A stretch of 64,000 bases of DNA from Rhinopithecus roxellana (Eukaryota > Chordata > Mammalia > Primates > Cercopithecidae): positions 64,789,315 through 64,853,314 of the forward strand of contig NC_044566.1 in the NCBI RefSeq assembly GCF_007565055.1, written 5' to 3'. Every line of letters starts with the position of its first letter. The stretch's first letter is position 1. Below, piece by piece: positions 36,191 through 45,963 of this stretch. Position numbers and translations under genes: made by a program. The notes below the pieces were generated by a model that was not told the origin of the DNA, made no database searches, and saw only the letters and a list, made by a program, of their open reading frames with translations.

Positions 36191-36610
36191 ACCTGAAAAG
36201 GCCAAACACTGTGTGATTCCGACTGTTCTGGAAAGGGCAAAACATGAAGGCAGTAAAGTTACTGCTGGTTGTCAGGGGCTGGGGGAGGGAGGGATGAAGA
36301 GGTGGAGAACACAGGCTTTTTCCAGCAGTGAAACTATTCTGTGTGACACTGTGATGAGGGATGGATGCATGATGTATCTGTCCCGATCCACAGAATGTGT
36401 ATCACTACGAGTGAGCCCTGATGATGTCAGTGCTGTGCTCCAGGGATTATGCGATGTCCCTGTAGGTTCCTCGGCTGTAGTAATGTCCCATGGTGGGTGA
36501 CTGGGATCTCGACAGTTGGGGAGGATGGCGGTGGGGAGGCTTGGAAATCTGTACCTTCCACTCAACTTTGCTGTGCTTAAAAGTGTTGCAAAAAATAAGG
36601 TCTATTAAAA
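35996..36610 (+). mobile_element. Old LINE-1-type 3' region (L1M-like)
   Basis: 'ggatgcctactgctaaatga', 'gactgttctggaaagggcaa', 'ttgtcaggggctgggggagg' and a 3' end with 'tgtaccttccactcaacttt' resemble an old L1 3' end. The family name is tentative. Confidence 0.55.
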
Positions 36611-36630
36611 AGAAAGACGAACGTTTAAAG

Positions 36631-36930
36631 TTTCTTTTTTTTGGTGGGGGTACAGAGTCTTGCTCTGTCACCCGGGCTGCAGTGCAATGGTGTGATCTTG
36701 GTTCACTGCAACCTCCGCCTCCCAGGTTCAAGCGATTCTCCTGCCTCAGCCTCCTGAGTAGCTGGGATTACAGGTGCCCGCTACCACGCCTGGCCAATTT
36801 TTGTTTTTTCAGTAGAGACGGGGTTTCACCATGTTGGTCAGGCTGGTCTCAAACTCCTGACCTTAAGTGATCCACCCGCCTCGGCCTCCCAAAGTACTAG
36901 GATTACAAGCGTGAGCCACTGTGCCCGGCC
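36631..36930 (-). repeat. Alu, - strand
   Basis: T-tail, 'ggtacagagtcttgctctgt' to 'gtgagccactgtgcccggcc'. In MPHOSPH8 intron 10, sense to the gene. Confidence 0.92.
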
Positions 36931-37210
36931 AAGTTTAAATGTTTTTAAGAAAACCTTTGCTAACCAAATTAAGAGTATACTTAATATTTAAGGAAAATAC
37001 TCCCAGATAGGCCAGTGTTAAGTTTGAAATTTTCTGAGTTAAATAACTTGCAGAAAAATAATTCATATGCCATTTATTAAATCTGTGATTTACTGGAAAC
37101 AAAACCATCAGGACTTGTGCTGGATGTTTTTCTGAGCAGTTACACAGAGGCCGCTCCAGTGATAATGTGTCCACACGAACACTCGACACGGCACAGTCGC
37201 TGCCACTTAC

Positions 37211-37365
37211 GTCTCTAAATGGCTCTTCAGCAAGTCGTACACAAGCACGTTGTTGGACTGCTTCGCAAAGTGCAGGGCGCTGTTCTGGTGCTTTGACAGA
37301 ATGTTGCAGTCAGCTCCACATTCAATCACAAGTCGTACAATGTCTGAATTTCCTCTTTTACAGGC
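37211..37365 (-). CDS. MPHOSPH8: MPHOSPH8 exon 10 (ankyrin)
   Basis: 155 bases: 51 codons plus two bases of a split Thr codon. Reads ACKRGNSDIVRLVIECGAD, then SKHQNSALHFAKQSNNV and DLLKSHLE, about residues 674-725. It carries the end of the third and the fourth ankyrin repeat; the helix pattern 'ALHFAKQSNNVLVYDLL' is typical. Acceptor 'gacatag|gcctg', donor 'gac|gtaagt'. Ser replaces the Asn I recall in human (LLKSHLE versus LLKNHLE). Confidence 0.97.
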
Positions 37366-37754
37366 CTATGTCAGGTAAAAAGGAGGAACAATTACTCAGC
37401 TGTAAACTGTGGTAACGACCCATGCGTGCTGGTCCCTTCTCCATACGTGCCTGGGTTCTGTGAAGAGAGGGCACAGGCCACATTGCTTAAATGCAAGTGG
37501 GGAGTATCTTTGACTCAGGGGCCAACACAGAAATCTGTGTGCTACGTTCAAGTTAATTTCTTCACTGAGTTTTCAGGAAATGGGCAACTTCAGAAACTGT
37601 TTTGTCAGTCCCAAGACAGAACAGACACCAGGCGCTGCCCCCTGCTGCCCTCTGTCGTCCATGCTATGCTGTCCCCGCGAGCCAGCCCCTCGGCAGAGGC
37701 CCCGAGATACACAAGCCTGGCCCTCACTATAGACAGCTTTGTCTCGGGAATCTC

Positions 37755-37767
37755 AAAAACACCTCTC
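37755..37767 (+). repeat. Target-site duplication, left copy (Alu 37768)
   Basis: 'aaaaacacctctc' is repeated at 38077-38089, flanking the Alu exactly. Confidence 0.9.
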
Positions 37768-38082
37768 GGCCGGGCGCGGTGGCTCAAGCCTGTAATCCCA
37801 GCACTTTGGGAGGCCGAGACGGGCGGATCACGAGGTCAGGAGATCGAGACCATCCTGGCTAACACGGTGAAACCCCGTCTCTACTAAAAATAATACAAAA
37901 AAAACTAGCCGGGCGAGGTGGCGGGCGCCTGTAGTCCCAGCTACACGGGAGGCTGAGGCAGGAGAATGGCGTAAACCTGGTAGGCGGAGCTTGCAGTGAG
38001 CTGAGATGCGGCCACTGCACTCCAGCCCGGGTGACAGAGCGAGACTCCGTCTCAAAAAAAAAAAAAAAAAAAAAAAAAAAAC
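37768..38082 (+). repeat. Young AluYR-type, + strand, with exact TSD
   Basis: Full-length from 'ggccgggcgcggtggctcaa' to an A tail of about 30. It has the monkey-type 'caagcctgtaat' and 'ccactgcactccagcccggg'. A perfect 13-bp TSD shows a recent insertion. MPHOSPH8 intron 9, antisense to the gene. Confidence 0.95.
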
Positions 38083-38375
38083 ACCTCTCAGGACCACAAA
38101 ATAACCTCGAAATGTCCCCAGCTGCTGCTTTAAAGGAGACGACCCAAGCACAGATAGGAATCTGAATTTGCAAACCTACGGTGCAGCTGTGGCACAAACT
38201 GTTTGCTTGTCTGTCACTTACTAGCCACATGACTGCAGATAAGTCCCGTAATTCTTCTGAGTCTCCCGTTTCCATTTGTGAAAAGGGGATGGGGTCCCTG
38301 TGCCGCCCGACCCTGTGAGGCAGATGCTGGGCAGCAGCGTCACTGTACAGAGCGGCCTCCAGGAGCAGCGGCACT

Positions 38376-38455
38376 CCGCCGCCCTACCCATCCACCACAC
38401 TACCTGTCTGCCACGCTACCCGCCCGCCGCCCTACCCGTCCGCCGCGCTACCTGG
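38376..38455. repeat. GC-rich imperfect tandem repeat, about 17-bp unit
   Basis: Four to five degenerate units of the type 'gccgccctacccgtcc' follow each other. In MPHOSPH8 intron 9, within a locally GC-rich patch (38280-38700). Confidence 0.75.
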
Positions 38456-39560
38456 ACAACGGTGTCAGCCAGCGCTTCCGGCAGGGGCGGCTCTGCCGTC
38501 AGATCAGCAGAGCCTGGGCCTGAGACCTTTCTGGTCACCCCGGGTGTCCACTGCAGAGGTGAGGGACACCATCCAGGACAGGCTCAGGACAGACCAAGTG
38601 GCCCACACTGCGGCCACGGGGAGGGTGAGGCCCTGCTGAGATCGACAGAGCCTGCAGCGACAGGTGAGGGCAGTCCCCCTGCACCTGCCCACTCTGGTAA
38701 AAGACCCATGTTCTACACTTTCTCCTCAGATGAATGGGTTTTTAATTTCTGAAAATCACAATGTTTACATCTTCTCATTCTAAAACTCAAAAAAACTTCA
38801 ACATGCTAAATCCTGAAAGCAATTAAAATACAGCTTTTCAGGAACAAATCACTAAACCTCATGGCAGATGAAGGCAGTCTATTGAATTCAGAACCGGTGA
38901 AGTAAGTGCCACATGTCCTCTCAGGGAAGAAATGCCACGCCCTCCCCGACCCACTTCCAGAGCCATCTCCCCTCTGCACCCCACTCCCCAACTCAACACA
39001 GGTACCTCAGCAAGGCATGCAGCCCTGAGGTGCTGACCTGGGGGCGCTCCCACCTGCCTTCTGCCTGATGCTGGGAGAGGCGCTGCCAGCCTGAGGACCA
39101 CTTCCTCCTCCTCCTCTGCTTCTCCCCACACAGCTTCTTTCCTTCTACGGCCCTTTTCTCCTTTCCAATTCCCCATGGATGACCCCACTCTCAACCTATG
39201 GCTACAGTCACTGTCAGAGAGCTGGACAGCAACAAACCTGTATCTCCAGCCCACACCTCTCTCCTGAGCCTAGATTCCCCAGTGAAATGTGCAGAGGTGA
39301 CATCTACACGACCCAATACCCAACTCCCTCCATCTGTGCCACCTGGGCCCCCAACTTAGGAATGGGGTGACCAGGCATCCCCTCCAGTTACCAGGCTCTG
39401 TGAATTCTACCTCTTACCAAGTGGCCGGCTCGCCCACTCCATCCCTCCTGCCACTACCCAGGTACAGCCTTCTGTTATTTCACATCACCTGGAGACCTGA
39501 CAAGTCTGCAAACGTCCTCCTCCCAATCTGTGCCGCTTCTGTACTACGGAGCATTAAAAC
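38456..39560. other. GC-rich intron 9 DNA, no feature recognised
   Basis: Part of MPHOSPH8 intron 9. CpG and GC content are raised at 38280-38700, but no exon or promoter element is supported. Confidence 0.4.
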
Positions 39561-39760
39561 ACACAAATGAAACCCTCTAATCTGATTCTACCCTTCTTCA
39601 GCTTCGACCTTGCTGTGGCTCCCCAGGGCCCTCTGGATGAACTCCCTCAGGCTTGGCATGAGCAGGCTTCTGTGCCCACCCACCTCTCTCATGCTCTGGA
39701 TGCATCTGCCTGGCTGCAGTTCAGGGTGCACTGGGTCATCTGTCACCAAGATGATGCTCT
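39560..39760 (+). repeat. L2 LINE-like fragment
   Basis: 'ccttgctgtggctccccagg', 'tggatgaactccctcaggct' and 'cccacccacctctctcatgc' follow the order of an L2 internal region. Ancient. Confidence 0.6.
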
Positions 39761-39867
39761 GAGAGGCCACTGCTGCTCCACACGAGACAACCACAACAAA
39801 TGAAGGGAAACAAAAGACAAACCTCAGGCTCCTGAACAAAACGAACATTTCCATGAACCAAAAGGAA

Positions 39868-40078
39868 AGTGCTTGAGGCCAGGAGTGCAAGCCAAGCCCA
39901 GGCAACACAGTGAGACTTGGTCTCTAGTAAGAAAAAAAATGGCTGGGCGTGGTGGCTTGCACCTGCAGTCCTAGCTACTCGGGAGGCTGAGGTGAGAGGC
40001 ACTTGAGCTCGGGAAGCCGAGGCTGCAGTGAGTCATGATGGCGCCACTGTACTCCAGCCTGGGCGACAGGAGGAGACT
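39868..40078 (+). repeat. Alu, + strand, 5'-truncated
   Basis: Left-monomer end ('gcttgaggccaggagtgcaa'), A-rich middle, then right monomer 'ggctgggcgtggtggcttgc' to 'ccagcctgggcgacagg'. No A-tail remains. Intron 9. Confidence 0.82.
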
Positions 40079-40639
40079 GTTTATGGGCCTCATGCGGCAG
40101 GAGGACAAGAGACAGGTGGTCCGGGCCATCAGAAGAGGGTTCGCGGTGAGACTCGATGCCAGGTGCCCTGCAGACCCAGGGTCTGGCTGTGCTCTTTTGC
40201 TTACTGGGGACAGAGACTGGAATGGGCGCTGTGGGCAGGCCCCTGCTGGGCTCAATGGCTTACATGGAGCCAAGCATTCCAGGGAGGAAACAGGACAGGT
40301 GCCCACAGGGAGCTGAGCTGGCCACTGCTGGCTGCGTGTCTGGACCTGCTCTATCCTAATAGCATCCTGGGCCAGGAACCCACAACTGCCGCAGAGGAAC
40401 CAATCAGACCATGCGGGTCCCCTAAGACAAATGCCAAACGGTCGACCTTTCTTTCAAAACCTGTCTGCAAACCACGTTCCGGAACACAGGAACAAGCCCG
40501 AGGCGACAAATTCACCAACATCAAATGAGGAACACACAGAGTACACGAGGAGCTCTGTCCCACGCCCAGGCCTGCTCCTTCCAGGCCGGCAGCCTCCCTG
40601 CGGCTCCAGCTGCAGCCGGAGTGCTCCCTCCCTGCTGAC

Positions 40640-40925
40640 TTGACTGCCATTTAGGATACAGTGTGGCACCTGCCTCATCCACCCTACGGATTGCCAGGGA
40701 CCCCAAGGCCCAGCTCGGAGCACTCTCCTGTGACCTCACGGCTCTCTGTGCCGTTCTGATCACACCACTGCCCGCTCTGAGCTCACTGCTGCCTGCCAGC
40801 CCACTTCTCCTCCTCCCCTGCAAGCGGCTGGACTCCAGGACTGTCTTGGTACCCACTCTGTTCTCAGGCCCCAGCACAGCGCCTGGCAGTGGCAGATGCC
40901 AACACAAGCACCTGCCAAGGTACTG
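40640..40925 (+). repeat. L2 LINE-like fragment
   Basis: 'cctcacggctctctgtgccg' and the end 'cagcacagcgcctggcagtg' fit the L2 3' region. Ancient and GC-rich. Directly upstream (+ sense) of exon 9. Confidence 0.5.
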
Positions 40926-40955
40926 AAGAAGGGACAGCCCACAGGAGGGACTTAC

Positions 40956-41042
40956 CTTCATCAGTGCGGTCTCACCATTGCTCTGCTGGACATTGACAAA
41001 AGCTCCCGCTTCCAAAAGAATAGCCACTGTTGTTAGAAAGTT
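40956..41042 (-). CDS. MPHOSPH8: MPHOSPH8 exon 9 (ankyrin)
   Basis: 87 bases, phase 0 both ends, 29 residues: NFLTTVAILLEAGAFVNVQQ followed by SNGETALMK (about 645-673). It spans the second half of one ankyrin repeat and the start of the next: 'AILLEAGAFVN' is the loop and 'NGETALMKA' (completed by exon 10) the canonical start. Acceptor 'tttccatag|aac', donor 'aag|gtaagt'. No change from the recalled human sequence. Confidence 0.97.
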
Positions 41043-41548
41043 CTATGGAAAGAAAAGAAGCAAATTTAATTCCCCAATTTATTTAAAAGACAGTTTTCAG
41101 ATATTTTGAAATTCTTAGTCATCAGGAAAAATACCCAGCAGGTTCTATCACAAGTGGTTGTGGGTCACAGCATTGCTGTGGGGCCACGGGGGTGAGCCCT
41201 GCCCACAGAGGCCCAGACTGGGCCACTCACTGTGCTGCCAGCAGCTGCTACCTAAACGGCACCGCTAGCTCCAACCTAAGAACCTCTACATAGAAATCCT
41301 TTAAAAAGATAATATATGGGAAAATTTCACTTACATTATTAACCAAAAGGAATACTAATACCATTCGAAAAAATTTTAAATTATTTAAGATTAAAATTAA
41401 TATTAGTACTTTAATCAGAGTATTTTAATATAAATTACTTCTAACGAGATAAATCACGTTTTGAAATGTGATTACAATGCACTACCGATGATAAATCTAT
41501 TCACTACATGTCACAGATCAACTGAAACCTGAATTAAAGAGTTACTCC

Positions 41549-41830
41549 AGCTGGGGGCTGCGGCTCATGCCTGTAATCCCAGCACTTTAACCGAGGCGGG
41601 AGGATCCCTTGAGCCCAGGCTGGGCAACGCAGTGAGACCATGTCTCTACAAACATTTTTAAAACTAGACAGGTGTGGAGGTACACACTTAGTCCCAGCAA
41701 CTCAGGAGGCTGAGGCAGGAGGACTGCCTGAGACCAGGAGTTTCCAGCCACACTGAGTTATGATGGTGCCACTGCACTCCCGTCTGTGCCACAGAGCTGG
41801 AGACCTTATTTCTAAAACAAATTTTTTAAA
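41549..41830 (+). repeat. Old Alu, + strand
   Basis: 'ctgggggctgcggctcatgc' to 'tttctaaaacaaattttttaaa', highly diverged with a small deletion at 'cactttaaccgaggcg'. AluJ-like. First of three + Alus in intron 8. Confidence 0.85.
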
Positions 41831-41848
41831 AAGCTATGGGACCGTGTG

Positions 41849-42149
41849 ACAGCCAGGCACGGTGGCTCACACCTGTAATCCCAGCACTTTGGGAGGCCGA
41901 GGTGGGTGGATCACGAGGTCAGGAGATCAAGACCATCCTGGCTAACACAGTGAAACCCCATCCCTACTAAAAATACAAATAAATTAGCCGGGCATGGTGG
42001 TGGGCGCCTGTAGTCCCAGCTACTCGGGAGGCTGAGGCAGGAGAATGGCGAGAACCCAGGAGGCGGAGCTTGCAGTGAGCCAAGATCGCGTCACTGCACT
42101 CCAGCCTGGGCGACAGAGCGAGACGCCGTCTAAAAAAAAAAAAAAAAAG
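41849..42149 (+). repeat. Alu (AluY-like), + strand
   Basis: 'cagccaggcacggtggctca' to an A16 tail, with 'cacgaggtcaggagatcaag'. Intron 8. Confidence 0.93.
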
Positions 42150-42209
42150 GGTTATTTCATAATATAATATGACAATAATAAAATACTATTAGAAAGTAGA
42201 ACTGGAGCA

Positions 42210-42501
42210 GACCAGGCGCGGAGGCTCACTCCTATAATCCTAGCACTTTGGGAGGCCGAGGCAGGTGGATCACTTGAGGTCAGGAGTTCAAAACCAGCCT
42301 GGCCAATATGGCAAAACTCTGTCTCTACTAAAAATACAAATATTAGCTGGGCATGGTGGTGGGCACCTATAATCCCAGCTACTAGGGAGGTTGAAGCAGG
42401 AGAACTGCTGGAACCCGGGGGGCAGAGGTTGCAGTGAGCTGAGATCGTGCCACTGCACTCCAGCCCGGGGGACAGAGCAAGACTCTGTCTTAAAAAAAAA
42501 G
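42210..42501 (+). repeat. Alu, + strand
   Basis: 'accaggcgcggaggctcact' to 'tcttaaaaaaaaagg'. AluS-like. Ends about 100 bases from exon 8. Confidence 0.92.
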
Positions 42502-42603
42502 GTTATGTGGCTGTGTGATTGCTGTATTTCACTACCAAAGAGGTCCTCTCAGTCCATCGGCAGGAATGAAAGCTCTGAAACAGATGCACGAGAAGCCACA
42601 AAC

Positions 42604-42744
42604 CTTCTCTGCAGCATGAATGAGGGCGGTGGTCCCGTTTTTCTGCCGACCGTTCACTTTCGCGCCTTTTGTTATGAGGAGTCGCAGGAGGTCGTCCTGC
42701 CCTCCCGCGGCGGCAAGCATCACCAGTGTCATTCCACTGGAATC
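42604..42744 (-). CDS. MPHOSPH8: MPHOSPH8 exon 8 (ankyrin)
   Basis: 141 bases, phase 0 both ends, 47 residues: DSSGMTLVMLAAAGGQDDLL, then ITKGAKVNGRQKNGTTALIH and AAEK (about 598-644). It holds the first ankyrin repeat and the start of the second; 'GMTLVMLAAAGGQDDLLRLL' is the classic T-x-L-x-x-A-A-x-x-G pattern. The ankyrin repeats mediate protein contacts in HUSH. Acceptor 'aacacag|gattcc', donor 'aag|gtttgt', which is a slightly weaker donor. Confidence 0.97.
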
Positions 42745-42965
42745 CTGTGTTGGTTTTGTTAAATAAAAAACGTGTTAATCTTTAGAGCAATTTCAGAACC
42801 CAGTCTTCTCATTTGAGATGTTTCAATGTGAAATCACTAACGGACACTGATTTAGGCACCTACTTAGGATTTTCGCTAAACTATCCCAACCATCAGAAAC
42901 TAGTAGCTTTTAGAGTATTTTTCCACATCTAAATGTTTGCATAAAATTTTACACTTTCCTCTATA

Positions 42966-43289
42966 GGCCTACCTCGTTTCACTGAGCTTTGCTTTCCCGC
43001 ACTTCACAGGGACCGTGTTTTTTACAAACTGAAGGTCTGGGGCAACCCTGCCACAGACACGTTTGTTCGCACCAGTGCCCACAGCACGTGCCCATTTTGT
43101 GTTGTCGCATCAGCCATTTTTAGCAATCAAGTGTTGTAAATTAAGACAGTTTTTTTAAAAGATGTAATGCTATTCACAGACTACAGTCTAGTGTAAACCT
43201 AACTTTTATATGCACCAGGAAACCAACAAATTTGTGTGACTTGCTTTATTCCAACAGTCCGGAACCAAACCCACAGTGTCTCCAAGGAA
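42966..43289 (+). mobile_element. Old DNA transposon with decayed terminal repeats
   Basis: The left end 'aggcctacctcgtttcactg' and the right end 'cagtgtctccaaggaatgct' are imperfect inverted repeats. The internal 'ttttacaaactgaaggtctg' and 'gcaaccctg' belong to a common short mammalian element, probably Tigger/pogo-like. The exact family is uncertain. Confidence 0.6.
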
Positions 43290-43325
43290 TGCTTGGATTT
43301 TTTTTTATTGGTGGGGTTTTTCTTT

Positions 43326-43443
43326 CTTTCTTTTTTATTGAGACAGGGTGTTGTCATGTCAGCCCAGGCTGGTCTCAGACTCCTGGGCTCCTGCCTCAGC
43401 CTCCAGTAGCTGGGATTACAGGTGCACGCCACCACGCCCAGCT
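43326..43443 (-). repeat. Partial Alu or free monomer, - strand
   Basis: 'tattgagacagggtgttgtc' then 'caggctggtctcagactcct' to 'cgccaccacgcccagct'. Only about one monomer remains. Intron 7. Confidence 0.75.
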
Positions 43444-43799
43444 CTCATTTTTGTATCTTCTTTGATTTTGTTTTGTGTATGAAATCCTAAAGGTCCATGA
43501 AAAGTCTGCACCATATAAAATGAACAGTGAATCTCTGGGGGGCATATGATCAAATTTTCTACCTAGAAAATCCAAAACAAGTAACTTAAAAACGAGGAGA
43601 GAATTTCATTAAATGACTGGAGTCACACACACGTATGTGTACAAAGACATCCATAGCTTTACCATTGACAAGCAATAACCAGTTAGAAAACAAAATGCAA
43701 ATGAAAAAAGACTAATGACCATAATCAAACATAAGACATATAGGCATACATCTAGAAGCAATGTGCAATGTCTATATGAATGAAAAACACACAGAACTT

Positions 43800-44330
43800 T
43801 GCTTAAGGGTATAAATGAAGAGCTGAGTGATGTAGAATTACCATGTTCCTAGACAGAAGATGCAAAATGTAAATAAAAATACCAATTCTCAATCTATATT
43901 ATTTCATTCAATTTTAATCAAAATCCCAATAATTTTGTGAATTGTAATCCCAAAGGATTAAACCTAAAAAATCCACAGCGAAGCTAAAAAACTAAAGAAG
44001 AAAATATGAAAATATTTTCTAAGCAAGACAAGATACCCAAAGCCATAAATGTAAAAGATCGACAGATACAATCGCCTAAAAATAAAAATCTTCAGGCAAT
44101 ACAGGACTCAAACACAAAACCCAAAATCTAGAGAGAAAGGGTCAATATACTTCCATTAAAAAATCCATACGTATCAGTATGAAACATCGCCAGCTACAAC
44201 AGAGAGATGGACAGTTGCTGGAAATAGGCAACCATCAAAGAAACACAAATGGCCACAGGAAAATTGTCTCACTCTATGCTCTTGGAGTGGCAGAGGGTAA
44301 AAGCACATACAAGACAGGTAACCATAACCA
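43800..44330 (+). mobile_element. Old LINE-1 ORF2 fragment (L1M type)
   Basis: 'accatgttcctagacagaag', 'caattttaatcaaaatccca' and nearby A-rich sequence match the order of ORF2's C-terminal half in old L1s. Coding capacity is lost. A (CCAAA)n-like run follows at 44325-44345. Confidence 0.65.
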
Positions 44331-44443
44331 AACCAAACCAAACCACTTTTTGGGGGGAAGGGGGTTGTAATTAAAGGGACTATAAATTGTATATTTATAG
44401 GGTTCTGCAATTTTTAAATTTTACAAAGTGAACGTGCATTACT

Positions 44444-44739
44444 TTTTTTTTTTTTTTGAGACAGAGTCTTGCTCTGTTGCCCAGACTGGGGTGCAGTGGT
44501 ACAATCTCAACTTACCACAGCCTTGACCTCCCAGGCTCAGGAGATCCTCCCACCTCAGCTGCCCAAGTAACTGGGACCAAAGGCGTATACCACCATGTCC
44601 AGCTAATTTTTGTATTTTTTGTAGAGTTGGGGTTTCACCATGGAGCCCAGGCTGGTCTCCAATTCCTGGGCTCAAGCAATCCTCCTGCCTCGGCCTCCCA
44701 AAGTGCTGGGATTATAGGTGTGTGCCACCACACCCAGCC
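44444..44739 (-). repeat. Alu, - strand
   Basis: T15 tail, 'gagacagagtcttgctctgt' to 'tgccaccacacccagcc'. Diverged. Intron 7, about 90 bases from exon 7. Confidence 0.92.
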
Positions 44740-44831
44740 TTTTGTAATTAAAATAAATGAAAAATTAATTTGAATTCTTTCAAGAGTTACTTTCCATTTT
44801 CCTTTCATGAGATTTTTCAAAGACATATTAC

Positions 44832-44920
44832 CTCTTGGTCCAGGTTATATTCTTCATTTGAATTAAGTGCAACTTTTACAGTAATATAATCCCCATTTTT
44901 TACAGCATCCCTTAACACAT
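44832..44920 (-). CDS. MPHOSPH8: MPHOSPH8 exon 7
   Basis: 89 bases. Completes the split Asn codon, then reads VLRDAVKNGDYITVKVALNS and NEEYNLDQE (about 568-597). 'LRDAVKNGDYITVKVAL' looks like an ankyrin-type helix pair leading into the repeats. Acceptor 'cattttag|atgtg', donor 'gag|gtaata'. The intron before it is only 80 bases. Confidence 0.96.
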
Positions 44921-45000
44921 CTAAAATGAAAGGAAAGATAAGTTAGATTTTATAAATCTAGATTTGTGAAACGGATTTCAATATTTCCAAAACCACTCAC
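44921..45000 (-). other. MPHOSPH8 intron 6, only 80 bases
   Basis: Runs from donor 'gtgagtgg' to acceptor 'tttcattttag'. It is very short beside the 0.5-12 kb introns around it, free of repeats, and close to the minimum for splicing. Confidence 0.95.
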
Positions 45001-45126
45001 TACTTGGAATTGCATCTGCTGCAGCAAAATTCTCATCTTTCCCATCAAGGTGCTTTTGGAAATCTTCTAACTTCATCCATTCCAACTGCAGGTCCATGCC
45101 CAAACTCAGAATCTGCTGCCTGCCAT
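45001..45126 (-). CDS. MPHOSPH8: MPHOSPH8 exon 6
   Basis: 126 bases with split codons at both ends. Reads (D)GRQQILSLGMDLQLEWMKL, then EDFQKHLDGKDENF and AAADAIPS(N), about residues 526-568. It lies between the charged linker and the ankyrin repeats; the central MPP8 region here has been linked to TASOR contact (from memory). Acceptor 'gtgttccag|atgg', donor 'agta|gtgagt'. AAADA replaces the AATDA I recall in human. Confidence 0.96.
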
Positions 45127-45949
45127 CTGGAACACACAATGGCCTTGTTTACATACATTTGTCTTAAGTATAAAAAACCCACAATGTTATCAAATTTGTG
45201 GTGTCTTAATCAAAGCTCTATGTATACTTTTCACACAAGTCATTGTATAATGGGGTCTTGTAATTGATCAAATCCCCGATTTTCTTTGGGAAGTAATATG
45301 AACGATTCACATTGAGAAGCCATGGTACTCTGAAGGCATGAAGATAAATAGGTAATCTGTCATTGTAAAATAGCCAAGGAGGAATTTTAAGACTAAGTAG
45401 CTCAAAGAAAGGAGGGATCAGGGATCTGGTAAGAGGAAATACAATCCTAATGTGACTTCTCTCCCTTACACCATTCCTCTTGGACATACGCTGCTTCCCA
45501 TCACGTACAGATAAAGCTGTTCTCCGCGTGTGAGCTACCCCAGCATGTGAGTCAAAGGCACAGCTTATGGATCCTTCCAGATTCACTCGGGCCCCTACAT
45601 CTGGAAGCATTCTGCTCCCACAGTGCCCTGGCCCACACCCAACTCCCTGTGAGGTACTGCTAGAGTCTTCCCCGACAGGACCCACAGGCACGGGAACATC
45701 GAGGATGCGTGTGTCCAGCCTTTATCACCACAGCAATCACAGACTTCAGTGCAGCTCGTCTGGGAGTAATTCACAATGGTGGTTTTACAAGTGAAAAACA
45801 GAAATACTTGATGGTAAGAGTTAAAGGATTTTCACCTGAAACCAATTCCTCAAACTATATAGATGACGTCAGGCAGATGGCCTTGCCACAGCAATAAAGT
45901 CTGTAAAACATATGCAATAAATGAAGAACTTTTCCAAAGCCCTCAACTC

Positions 45950-45960
45950 AAACTAACACT
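45950..45960 (+). repeat. LINE-1 target-site duplication, left copy
   Basis: 'aaactaacact' is repeated at 48383-48393, exactly bracketing the L1 at 45964-48382. Confidence 0.9.
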
Positions 45961-45963
45961 TCT

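Noticed and set aside
38280..38700. CpG-island promoter
   Set aside because: Modest CpG density, explained partly by a GC-rich tandem repeat. No first-exon-like sequence or TATA/initiator evidence, and it lies in the middle of MPHOSPH8.
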